Source of the DNA: Streptomyces griseicoloratus
GTDB taxonomy: Bacteria; Actinomycetota; Actinomycetes; Streptomycetales; Streptomycetaceae
Assembly (NCBI RefSeq): GCF_014534645.1
Contig: NZ_JACVQF010000189.1
Span: forward strand, 105,376-169,375
Direction: 5' to 3'
DNA: 64,000 nucleotides
In this document: in pieces, positions 56,967 to 64,000 of the stretch
How positions within the stretch are numbered: the stretch's first letter is position 1
How the letters are laid out: every line of letters begins with the position of its first letter
Position numbers and translations under genes: made by a program
Notes under the pieces: model-generated
Seen by the model: only the letters and a program-made list of their open reading frames with translations
Database searches by the model: none
What the model was told of the DNA's origin: nothing

Positions 56967-57162
56967 TGACGTACTCCCGGTTCAAAGTCGACCCCCGACT
57001 TCCTACATCAGCTTGAAGGGCGGACTAACCCCCTGTCAGTGCGTAACGTCACGAAACGGACAGGACTTTGGGCCCGGAAGGGGCGGGTGCGACTCGTCTG
57101 ACCTGCGAAAAGCCAGGTGAGGGAGAGGTAGGTCACATCCTGGGGCAGATTGGGTCACAAAA

Positions 57163-57199
57163 CGGCCCGGAACCCTGGTGCCTCCAGGGTTCCGGGCCG
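57163..57199. terminator. Terminator of the thiolase gene
   Basis: 16-bp perfect stem CGGCCCGGAACCCTGG / CCAGGGTTCCGGGCCG, 5-nt loop, 52 bp downstream of the thiolase stop on the minus strand. Confidence 0.88.
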
Positions 57200-57250
57200 A
57201 CGGGTCACGCAGGGTTCCGCAAGGGCTACCGACCGTCCTTCAGGGGCCGT

Positions 57251-58471
57251 TCAGCTCAGGCGCTCGATGACCATGGCCATCCCCTGGCCGCCGCCGACGC
57301 ACATCGTCTCCAGGCCGAACTGCTTGTCGTGCCACTGGAGGGAGTTGATGAGCGTGCCGGTGATGCGGGCGCCGGTCATGCCGAAGGGGTGGCCGACGGC
57401 GATGGCGCCGCCGTTGACGTTCAGCTTCTCCAGCGGGATGCCGAGGTCGCGGTAGGAGGGGATGACCTGGGCGGCGAACGCCTCGTTGATCTCGACCAGG
57501 TCGATGTCGTCGATGGTCAGCCCGGCGCGGGACAGCGCCTGCTTGCTCGCCTCGACCGGGCCGAGGCCCATGATCTCGGGGGAGAGGCCGGAGACGCCGG
57601 TCGAGACGATCCGGGCGAGCGGGGTCAGGCCCAGCTCGCGGGCCTTGGTGTCGCTCATGATGACCAGGGCGGCGGCGCCGTCGTTGAGCGGGCAGCAGTT
57701 GCCGGCGGTGACGAGTCCGTCGGGGCGGAAGACCGGCTTCAGGCCCGCCACGCCCTCCATGGTCACGCCGGCGCGGGGGCCGTCGTCCTTGCTGATCACC
57801 GTGCCGTCGGGGAGCGTCACGGGGGTGATCTCGCGCTCCCAGAAGCCGTTCTTGATGGCCTCCTCGGCGAGGTTCTGCGAGCGGACGCCGAACTCGTCCA
57901 TCTCCTGCCGGGTGACGCCCTTCCAGCGGGCGAGGTTCTCGGCGGTCTGGCCCATCGCGATGTACGGGTCGGGGAGCAGGCCGTCCTCGCGCGGGTCGTG
58001 CCAGGTGGTGCCCTCCTGCTGGGCGACCTCGGCGGTGCGGGCCTCCGCCTCGGCGAACAGCGGGTTGTGCGTGTCCGGCAGGCTGTCCGAGTTGCCCTTG
58101 GCGAACCGGGAGACCATCTCGACGCCCGCCGAGACGAAGACGTCGCCCTCGCCGGCCTTGATGGCGTGCAGGGCCATGCGGGACGTCTGCAGGGACGAGG
58201 AGCAGTACCGGGTGATCGTGCAGCCGGGCAGGTGGTCCATGCCCATCTGCACGGCGACGATCCGGCCGAGGTTGTTGCCCTGCTCGCCGCCGGGCAGGCC
58301 GCAGCCGAGCATCAGGTCGTCGATGTCCTTCGGGTCCAGCTCGGGGACCTTGGCCAGGGCGGCCTGGATGATCGTGGCGGCCAGGTCGTCGGGGCGCAGG
58401 TCCTTCAGGGAGCCCTTGAAAGCGCGGCCGATGGGGGAGCGGGCGGCAGAGACGATCACGGCTTCGGGCAT
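57251..58471 (-). CDS. Acetyl-CoA C-acyltransferase (thiolase)
   Basis: 406 residues. Cleaves 3-ketoacyl-CoA (beta-oxidation) or condenses acetyl-CoA. Seen: [18 protein letters not shown] start, nucleophile Cys90 in [31 protein letters not shown] (catalytic His) and [15 protein letters not shown] (catalytic Cys) at the end. The [11 protein letters not shown] form is that of actinobacterial FadA-like enzymes. ATG 58471 (MPEAVIV) has GGAG 6 nt upstream. A palindrome 100 bp upstream suggests TetR/FadR-type control. Confidence 0.92.
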   Translation of the reverse strand: MPEAVIVSAARSPIGRAFKGSLKDLRPDDLAATIIQAALAKVPELDPKDIDDLMLGCGLPGGEQGNNLGRIVAVQMGMDHLPGCTITRYCSSSLQTSRMALHAIKAGEGDVFVSAGVEMVSRFAKGNSDSLPDTHNPLFAEAEARTAEVAQQEGTTWHDPREDGLLPDPYIAMGQTAENLARWKGVTRQEMDEFGVRSQNLAEEAIKNGFWEREITPVTLPDGTVISKDDGPRAGVTMEGVAGLKPVFRPDGLVTAGNCCPLNDGAAALVIMSDTKARELGLTPLARIVSTGVSGLSPEIMGLGPVEASKQALSRAGLTIDDIDLVEINEAFAAQVIPSYRDLGIPLEKLNVNGGAIAVGHPFGMTGARITGTLINSLQWHDKQFGLETMCVGGGQGMAMVIERLS

Positions 58472-58575
58472 CACGGCTCCAGGAGTGCGAGGGGCGGGCA
58501 GGGCTGGTTGGGAAGTTACCCGCACGTATGGCCCGGGTCACGGGTCGTGCGGTGTGACCCTGACCGCAATTTACT

Positions 58576-58583
58576 AAGCGCTT
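58576..58583. promoter_or_regulatory. AAGCGCTT palindrome, candidate operator for the thiolase gene
   Basis: 8-bp palindrome within ACTAAGCGCTTGCT, between the thiolase start and the 3' end of the SGNH hydrolase gene. AAGCGCTT-centred sites are typical of TetR-family repressors of acyl-CoA metabolism in actinobacteria (known pattern); the specific regulator is not known. Confidence 0.45.
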
Positions 58584-58605
58584 GCTTTCCGTCTGGGACC
58601 CGGGC

Positions 58606-59631
58606 CTACGACGGCTGCGCCGACGGCTCCGGCTCTGCCTCCGCCACCCGGCGCCGCCGCCGGCGCTTGAGCAGCGCCCACGGTCCACGCGGCCCCGTCG
58701 GCATCGCCGCCGCGACCTCCGTGCCCGCCTCGGAGGCTGCCTCGGCCGCCGCCCGGGCCACCGGCAGGAAGCCCTCGCGGCGCAGGGCGTCGGGGCGCTC
58801 CTCCTCCGCCGGCCACAGACCGAGCGCCGCGCACACGGTCGGCAGCACCGCCATCGCCGCCGTGGCGTAACCCTCGGCCGAGGGGTGGTAGCTGTCGGGG
58901 CCGAACAGCTCGCGCGGGTTCTCGGCGAACTCCGGGCCCAGCAGGTCGCCCAGCGACACCGTGCGCCCGCCCTGCTCGACGACGCCGATCGTCTGCGCCG
59001 CCGCCAGCTGCCGCGAGGCCCGCCGGGCCAGCCAGCGCAGCGGCTGCCGCACCGGCTCGATCGTGCCCAGGTCGGGGCAGGTGCCGACCACCACCTCCGC
59101 GCCCGCCGTGCGCAGCCGCCGGACCGCGCCCGCGAGATGACGGACCGAGCGGGTGGCCGGCATGCGGTGGGTGACGTCGTTGGCGCCGATCATGATCACG
59201 CAGATGTCGGGCACCCGGTCCGGGTCCGCCAGCACCAGCGCGACCTGCCGGTCCAGGTCGTCCGAACAGGCTCCCGGTACCGCGACCGACCTCAGCCGCA
59301 CCGGACGCTCGGCCACCGCCGCGAGCCCGGACGCCAGCAGCGCGCCCGGTGTCTGCCCGGCCCGGTGCACGCCCTGCCCCGCGGCCGTGGAGTCGCCCAG
59401 CATCGCCAGCCGCAGCGGTGGCTCACCGGACGTCGGCAGGGTGCCGCCGTACAGCCCCTCCGCGTTGGGCACCCGGCCCGACGTGCCGTTGCCCACCCGG
59501 CGCCTGGCCAGCTGCACCTCCGCCAGCAGCAGCCCGACGGTGGCCGCACCGGCCAGTCCGATCCCGCCACCGCCGTAGGCCGCACCGGCCGCGATCCGCC
59601 GGGCCACCCTCGCCCTCGACATGCTCGTCAT
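58606..59631 (-). CDS. SGNH/GDSL hydrolase, membrane-anchored
   Basis: 341 residues. Seen: N-terminal transmembrane segment (ARRIAAGAAYGGGGIGLAGAATVGLLLAEV), block I LAMLGDSTAAG (nucleophile Ser81), block III GANDVTHRMP, and block V DSYHPSAEGYA (catalytic Asp and His). Hydrolyses esters (lipid, polysaccharide acetyl or peptidoglycan O-acetyl groups); substrate not determinable. A basic tail (LKRRRRRRVAE) ends the protein. ATG 59631 follows GAGGAGG; ATG 59622 also possible. Divergent from the cystathionine beta-synthase gene. Confidence 0.88.
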   Translation of the reverse strand: MTSMSRARVARRIAAGAAYGGGGIGLAGAATVGLLLAEVQLARRRVGNGTSGRVPNAEGLYGGTLPTSGEPPLRLAMLGDSTAAGQGVHRAGQTPGALLASGLAAVAERPVRLRSVAVPGACSDDLDRQVALVLADPDRVPDICVIMIGANDVTHRMPATRSVRHLAGAVRRLRTAGAEVVVGTCPDLGTIEPVRQPLRWLARRASRQLAAAQTIGVVEQGGRTVSLGDLLGPEFAENPRELFGPDSYHPSAEGYATAAMAVLPTVCAALGLWPAEEERPDALRREGFLPVARAAAEAASEAGTEVAAAMPTGPRGPWALLKRRRRRRVAEAEPEPSAQPS

Positions 59632-59791
59632 GCGTCGCCGCCACCTCCTCGAACCCGTACACCCAGTGCTTGCCCCGTACGGACGGTCGCCCAATCTCAA
59701 CGGGGAGTGAACGACCGTCACGGGCCATCGGCAAGCCATAGGCTGGCGGCACCACTACGACCACACTCTTTTGCAGCATCCGGAGACAACG

Positions 59792-61180
59792 GTGCAATTC
59801 CACGACTCGATGATCAGCCTCGTCGGCAACACCCCGCTGGTGCGGCTCAACAGCGTGACCAAGGGCATCAGGGCGACCGTCCTGGCCAAGGTGGAGTACT
59901 TCAACCCCGGCGGCTCCGTGAAGGACCGCATCGCCCTGCGCATGATCGAGGCCGCCGAGCAGAGCGGAGAGCTGCAGCCGGGCGGCACGATCGTCGAGCC
60001 GACCAGCGGCAACACGGGCGTGGGGCTCGCCATCGTGGCCCAGCAGAAGGGCTACAAGTGCATCTTCGTCTGCCCGGACAAGGTGTCCACCGACAAGATC
60101 AACGTGCTGCGCGCCTACGGCGCCGAGGTGGTCGTGTGCCCGACGGCGGTGGACCCCGAGCACCCGGACTCCTACTACAACGTCTCCGACCGGCTGGTCC
60201 GTGAGACGCCGGGCGCCTGGAAGCCGGACCAGTACTCCAACCCGAACAACCCGCTCTCCCACTACCACTCGACCGGCCCGGAACTGTGGGAGCAGACCGA
60301 GGGGAAGATCACCCACTTCGTCGCGGGCGTCGGCACCGGCGGCACCATCTCCGGCACCGGCCGCTATCTGAAGGAGGTCAGCGACGGCCGGGTGAAGGTC
60401 GTCGGCGCGGACCCGGAGGGTTCGGTCTACTCGGGCGGCTCCGGGCGGCCGTACCTCGTCGAGGGCGTCGGTGAGGACTTCTGGCCGACGGCGTACGACC
60501 GCACCGTCGCCGACGAGATCGTCGCCGTGTCCGACAAGGACTCCTTCCAGATGACCCGGCGGCTCGCCAAGGAGGAGGGCCTGCTGGTGGGCGGCTCCTG
60601 CGGCATGGCCGTCGTGGCGGCGCTGCGGGTGGCCGAGCGGCTCGGCGAGGACGACGTGGTGGTCGTGCTGCTGCCGGACAGCGGCCGCGGCTACCTCAGC
60701 AAGATCTTCAACGACGAGTGGATGGCCGACTACGGCTTCCTGGAGGACGCCGGGCCCAGCGCCCGCGTCGGCGACGTCCTGAACGACAAGGAGGGCGGCT
60801 CCATCCCCTCCCTCGTCCACATGCACCCGGACGAGACGGTCGGCCAGGCCATCGAGGTGCTGCGCGAGTACGGCGTGTCGCAGATGCCGATCGTCAAGCC
60901 GGGTGCCGGTCACCCGGACGTGATGGCCGCCGAGGTCGTCGGCTCGGTCGTGGAACGCGAGCTGCTGGACGCGCTGTTCGCCAAGCGCGCCTCGCTGGAG
61001 GACCCGCTGGAGAAGCACATGTCGGCGCCGCTGCCGCAGGTCGGCTCCGGGGAGCCGGTCGCGGACCTGATGCAGGTGCTCGGCACGGCGGACGCGGCGA
61101 TCGTGCTCGTGGAGGGCAAGCCGACCGGTGTGATCGGCCGTCAGGACCTGCTGGCCTTCCTCGCCAAGGGCGGAAAGTAG
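59792..61180 (+). CDS. cbs: Cystathionine beta-synthase with two CBS domains
   Basis: PLP enzyme of reverse transsulfuration: serine plus homocysteine to cystathionine. 462 residues. Seen: N-terminal ISLVGNTPLVRLN, Lys44 in GGSVKDRIALRM (Schiff base), TSGNTGVGLAIV, GVGTGGTISGTGRYL, and two C-terminal CBS repeats (about 345-460, SLVHMHPDETVGQAIEVLREYGVSQMPIV and LMQVLGTADAAIVLVEG). GTG 59792 has GGAG upstream; a TTG at 59771 is in frame but weaker. Cysteine biosynthesis link to antioxidant supply (mycothiol) is general knowledge, not seen here. Confidence 0.95.
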   Translation: MQFHDSMISLVGNTPLVRLNSVTKGIRATVLAKVEYFNPGGSVKDRIALRMIEAAEQSGELQPGGTIVEPTSGNTGVGLAIVAQQKGYKCIFVCPDKVSTDKINVLRAYGAEVVVCPTAVDPEHPDSYYNVSDRLVRETPGAWKPDQYSNPNNPLSHYHSTGPELWEQTEGKITHFVAGVGTGGTISGTGRYLKEVSDGRVKVVGADPEGSVYSGGSGRPYLVEGVGEDFWPTAYDRTVADEIVAVSDKDSFQMTRRLAKEEGLLVGGSCGMAVVAALRVAERLGEDDVVVVLLPDSGRGYLSKIFNDEWMADYGFLEDAGPSARVGDVLNDKEGGSIPSLVHMHPDETVGQAIEVLREYGVSQMPIVKPGAGHPDVMAAEVVGSVVERELLDALFAKRASLEDPLEKHMSAPLPQVGSGEPVADLMQVLGTADAAIVLVEGKPTGVIGRQDLLAFLAKGGK

Positions 61181-61192
61181 CCCGACGGGGCG

Positions 61193-61261
61193 GCGAACCC
61201 CCGGTGAACCGCGGGTGACCGGGGCGAACTCGCGGTGGACCGCGGGTTCCGGGGGGTTCGC
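61193..61261 (+). terminator. Hairpin after cbs
   Basis: GCGAACCCCCGG (61193-61204) pairs with CCGGGGGGTTCGC (61249-61261), with further pairing between GAACCGCGG and CCGCGGGTTC inside. It follows the stop by 13 bp. Confidence 0.55.
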
Positions 61262-61643
61262 GAAGTGGTACGAGCGCGTCACGTTCACGCAGCACACGCT
61301 TAACACGGGTCCTGCACAGTAGGGGATGTCGGCAAGGCGGCGGGGACACCTCCCAGGCGGGGAGGCCTCCCGCTCCGGCCGGCACCGAACGGCGTCACGG
61401 ACTCTCCGGAGCGGCTCCCGGACCTCCAAGGACGCCACGGACGCGCCGCCCGGCCCTGGGGCCAGGCCCCGCGTCCCTCGCGGGGACCGCCGTCGTCCCG
61501 CCCCCCGGCGACGGGGGTGCGGCGGTCCCCGCGCAACACTTTCCCCCAGCGGCTGTCAGCCGGTGCGACCCCGGCACGACCCGGCGGCTGTCTGCCGGCG
61601 CGTCCCCGGCACCCGGCGTCCGGCCGCGCGCTGCGGCCCGGCG
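61262..61643. other. Non-coding stretch without recognised features
   Basis: About 380 bp after the cbs hairpin. It is GC-rich and contains several long open frames on both strands, but none has a plausible start with ribosome site, a known motif or a protein-like composition (Arg/Pro/Gly excess). Short inverted repeats such as GGGAGGCCTCCC occur. Nothing else could be supported. Confidence 0.5.
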
Positions 61644-62075
61644 TCAGGCGTCCCAGTCGCTGTCCCGGTCCGGCCGGCGCCGGCCGAAGAGGCCCGGGTT
61701 GGTGCGGGCGACCTGCACGACGTTCACGCCGACGATGCCGGCCCACGCCACCAGCAGCCCGGAGAGGTTCCCGACGCCGCCGCCGATGGCGGAGAGCGGG
61801 ATCGCGAGGACCAGCGAGACGATGCCGAAGCCGAAACGCTCGCCCCAGGAGTCCGTGGCCCTCGGCGACCGGGCATCGCGGGCCGCCGCCATCTGCTGCT
61901 CCGCGAGCTGTCGGCGCACCCGGCGCTCGACGGCGCCGTCGATGCGCTGGTCGACCTTCTCCAGGAACGAGTCGACCAGGGCGGAGTCGTACTCCTCGCC
62001 CAGTTCCCTGCGGGCCTGCAGGGTGGCGTCGAGTTCCTTCTTCAGGTCGGGGCCCTGCGCGTCCATTCCGGTCAT
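61644..62075 (-). CDS. Small membrane protein, coiled-coil plus two helices
   Basis: 143 residues. Charged helical N-terminal part (LKKELDATLQARRELGEEYDSALVDSFLEKVDQRIDGAVERRVRRQLAEQQ), then two hydrophobic helices (about residues 78-98 and 100-122) and a basic tail (LFGRRRPDRDSDWDA). Pattern is common in actinobacteria; no named family recognised. ATG 62075 with a weak site; ATG 62066 possible. Divergent from the regulator gene. Confidence 0.7.
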   Translation of the reverse strand: MTGMDAQGPDLKKELDATLQARRELGEEYDSALVDSFLEKVDQRIDGAVERRVRRQLAEQQMAAARDARSPRATDSWGERFGFGIVSLVLAIPLSAIGGGVGNLSGLLVAWAGIVGVNVVQVARTNPGLFGRRRPDRDSDWDA

Positions 62076-62266
62076 GAGTCCCACGGTAAGGAGCCGGGGA
62101 GCCGGAGGCACGGGGGTTAGCCCCCGTTTTCACCCGGGGGGCGACGGGAGGGGCCGGGAGGGGTGCGGGGGCCGGGGCGTCCGGCCGCCTACGTGTGCGC
62201 TGCCCTTCGGCTGTATAAAGGTATGCAGGACTCGGGGAACGTGAATAGGTCGAGGGGGAGCACGTC

Positions 62267-63109
62267 ATGAGCGGGACCGACAGCCCGGCCGCGCGGCTGC
62301 AGGCGCTCTTCGAGGGGCACCGGCTCACGCCGACCCAGCGGCGCATCGCGCACAGCATGGTGCGGCGGGCCGCCGACGTGCCCTTCCTGTCCAGTGTGGA
62401 GCTGGCCGAGCTGGCCGGGGTCAGCCAGCCGTCCGTGACCCGCTTCGCCGTCGCCCTCGGCTTCGACGGCTACCCCGCGCTGCGCCGGCATCTGCGCGAG
62501 GTCGCCCCCGCGGAGCCGGCCGAGCAGACCGGGTTCCGCAACGAGTACCAGCAGGCCGTGGAGGCCGAGATCGAGAACCTGCGCCACCTGGCGGAGGCGC
62601 TGGCCGACCCGGGGCCGGTGCGCGAGGCGGGCCGGGTCCTCGCGGGGAGCCGGCCCCTGCCGGTGCTCGGGCTGCGGGCGGCGGCGGCCCAGGCGCACGG
62701 CTTCGCCTACTTCGCCGCCAAGGTCCACCCGGACGTCCGGCTGCTCAACGAGGGCGGCACGATGATCCACGACCGCATCGACGCCGCCGTACGGGCCGGG
62801 GCGACGGCTCTGCTCTGCTTCGCGCTGCCCCGGCACCCGCGCGAGGTCGTCGACACGCTCGCCCACGCCAAGGAGGCGGGGCTGACGGTGGTGACGGTCG
62901 CCGACTCCGCCTTCGCGCCGGTCGCCAAGGTGTCCGATCTGCTGCTGCCCGCCGCCGTCGGTACCGGGCTCGCCTTCGACACGGCGTGCGCGCCGATGCT
63001 CCTCGGCCGGGTGCTGCTGGAGGCGATGTGTGACGACCTGCCGGACGCCCAGGCCCGCCTGGAGGAGTTCGACGCGAAGGCGGCGGCGCGGGGGCTGTTC
63101 GTGGAATGA
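62267..63109 (+). CDS. MurR/RpiR-family transcriptional regulator
   Basis: 280 residues. Seen: N-terminal HTH_6 DNA-binding region (LTPTQRRIAHSMVRRAADVPFLSSVELAELAGVSQPSVTRFAVALGFDGYPAL) and a C-terminal SIS sugar-phosphate domain (about 115-250, PVLGLRAAAAQAHGFAYFAAK, ADSAFAPVAKVSDLLLP). The SIS domain lacks an obvious full Ser-Ser-Gly catalytic set, as expected for a regulator. Upstream TGTATAAAGGTATGCA region (62212-62227) may hold the promoter and operator. No sugar genes are adjacent, so the target is unknown. Confidence 0.9.
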   Translation: MSGTDSPAARLQALFEGHRLTPTQRRIAHSMVRRAADVPFLSSVELAELAGVSQPSVTRFAVALGFDGYPALRRHLREVAPAEPAEQTGFRNEYQQAVEAEIENLRHLAEALADPGPVREAGRVLAGSRPLPVLGLRAAAAQAHGFAYFAAKVHPDVRLLNEGGTMIHDRIDAAVRAGATALLCFALPRHPREVVDTLAHAKEAGLTVVTVADSAFAPVAKVSDLLLPAAVGTGLAFDTACAPMLLGRVLLEAMCDDLPDAQARLEEFDAKAAARGLFVE

Positions 63110-63223
63110 CCCACCAGCGCGTCGCCGCGCCGCAGTTCTCAGACTCGTCTCACCTTGTCCCGTTAACGTGCCTGCCCTGACGACCCTTCGGACGCTTCGC
63201 ACATCTGGGACGGGAGGCTGAAC

Positions 63224-63808
63224 GTGGCACGCGGAGGACAGGGGCTGGCTCGGGTCGCCGTCGTCGTACGGGCGGGGGCGGCGCCGCTGTGGTGGCTGGG
63301 CGTGTGCGCTGCGGGCATCGGCGTGCTGGTGCCGGGACTGACGGGACGCCGGATCGGCCTGCTGGCCGGTGCCGCGCTGTTCGTCGTCGCGGCGGCCGTC
63401 GTGGCGTCCGTGCGCCGCAGGAGGTACGCCGCCCTGGCCCGCTCGGCCGCCCGTGCGGGCAAGCACGACGTCCTCCAGGACCGCGCGGTGTCGGTGCGCA
63501 ACTGGCGCCGGGGCCACCGCTGGTGGCTGCTGCTCGCCTTCCTCGCCGCGCTCGGCAGCGCCTTCGCGGTGCCCGCCGCCGGCGGCCTGCTGCTGGCCGG
63601 CTGCGGCGCGGGCCTGTGGCTGAAGGCGGCCTGGATCGGCCGCCGCGAGCAGGCCGAGGACGCCCTGCTGTGGGTCCGCGTGGACTGGCTCGCGAGGAAC
63701 GGGGGCCGCCCGGCGGGCAAGGCGGTCCGGTCCTACCGCAGCACGGGCATCGCCGCGGGCGACGCGGCCCCGGGCGGCGCCAGGCGGAAGACGGCCGCAC
63801 TGGTCTGA
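63224..63808 (+). CDS. Membrane protein of unknown function
   Basis: 194 residues. Two hydrophobic helices (about 15-38 and 45-62), a basic loop (SVRRRRYAALARSAARAGKHDVLQD), two more helices (about 100-120 and 122-140), and a positively charged C-terminus (GGARRKTAALV). No signal sequence or named family recognised. GGGAGG precedes GTG 63224 at 7 nt. Follows the RpiR gene by 114 bp on the same strand. Confidence 0.7.
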   Translation: MARGGQGLARVAVVVRAGAAPLWWLGVCAAGIGVLVPGLTGRRIGLLAGAALFVVAAAVVASVRRRRYAALARSAARAGKHDVLQDRAVSVRNWRRGHRWWLLLAFLAALGSAFAVPAAGGLLLAGCGAGLWLKAAWIGRREQAEDALLWVRVDWLARNGGRPAGKAVRSYRSTGIAAGDAAPGGARRKTAALV

Positions 63809-63868
63809 CCGGGGGCGGTCCGGCCGGGGGCGCGGGGCCGCACCATCGCGCGGCCCGCCGTCCCGCGA

Positions 63869-63999
63869 ACGGGTTCGGCCGCCGTGGTGAGGGCGCTCCG
63901 TCAGCGCCGAGCCCCGCGCCCCGTCGGCCTGTGCACGGGTTCGGCCGCCATGGTGAAGCCCGTCTGTCGGTGCCGGGCCCGCGCTTCGTCGGCCTGTGC
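63869..63999. repeat. Two tandem ~66-bp repeats at the window end
   Basis: Units at 63869-63934 (66 bp) and 63935-63999 (65 bp) share ACGGGTTCGGCCGCC(G/A)TGGTGA and TCGGCCTGTGC ends, with divergent middles. A third unit probably continues beyond 64000 (the window ends on the A that would open it). No open frame with start can be assigned. Confidence 0.75.
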
Positions 64000-64000
64000 A

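Noticed and set aside
61326-62120. A 264-residue plus-strand gene after cbs
   Set aside because: No ribosome site, Arg/Pro/Ala-rich composition, and overlaps the better-supported minus-strand small membrane protein.

Overview
The window reads as a chromosomal core segment of a Streptomyces (very high G+C, strong third-position G/C bias, GTG/TTG starts with AGGAGG-like sites, WhiB/Rpf/bldA-era developmental genes). Gene content and order (desaturase, ppc, pth, rplY, prs, glmU, mfd, mazG, P450, rpf pair, eno, divIC, ppx, ndh, bldA, pobA, cbs) match what I remember of the Streptomyces coelicolor SCO3070-SCO3130 region; that match is from memory, not from a search. No rRNA, CRISPR array, insertion sequence, integrase or phage module was seen.

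Layout. 1-8.7 kb: a 3'-truncated acyl desaturase, ppc, a small membrane protein, then the leftward block glmU-prs-rplY-pth and a tRNA-Gln(TTG). 8.9-15.4 kb: an orphan histidine kinase followed by a four-gene divergent cluster made of SUKH-family immunity-like domains and two different deaminase-fold toxin-like domains, the least ordinary part of the window. 15.6-24.2 kb: a DivIVA-like coiled-coil protein, a DUF485/solute:sodium symporter pair, an MFS exporter and a MacB/FtsX-type ABC operon. 24.5-31.7 kb: mfd, a small MT0933-like antitoxin homologue, a secreted HNH lipoprotein, a GNAT enzyme, and two exported proteins. 31.9-39.8 kb: a fused HTH/adenine methylase/specificity-domain protein, a membrane protein plus Ser/Thr kinase-TPR operon, a SurA-like lipoprotein, mazG and a cytochrome P450. 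40-47.6 kb: two resuscitation-promoting factors (the second under a c-di-AMP riboswitch), eno, divIC-DUF501-ppx, and ndh preceded by two Rex-type operators. 47.8-52.5 kb: a cyclopropane-synthase-like methyltransferase and a second MacB/FtsX ABC pair paralogous to the first. 52.9-64 kb: tRNA-Leu(TAA), i.e. bldA, pobA, a Bax-inhibitor-1-like membrane protein, several small hypotheticals, a thiolase, an SGNH hydrolase, cystathionine beta-synthase, an RpiR regulator and a membrane protein, ending in a tandem repeat.

Functional themes: central carbon flux (ppc, eno, prs), envelope growth and division (glmU, divIC, Rpf muralytic enzymes, DivIVA-like), redox respiration (ndh/Rex), developmental control (bldA, c-di-AMP switch), and a candidate toxin/immunity or conflict locus. 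Start codons were chosen by ribosome-binding-site spacing, family length and gene overlaps; promoters are mostly not assignable by eye in this base composition.
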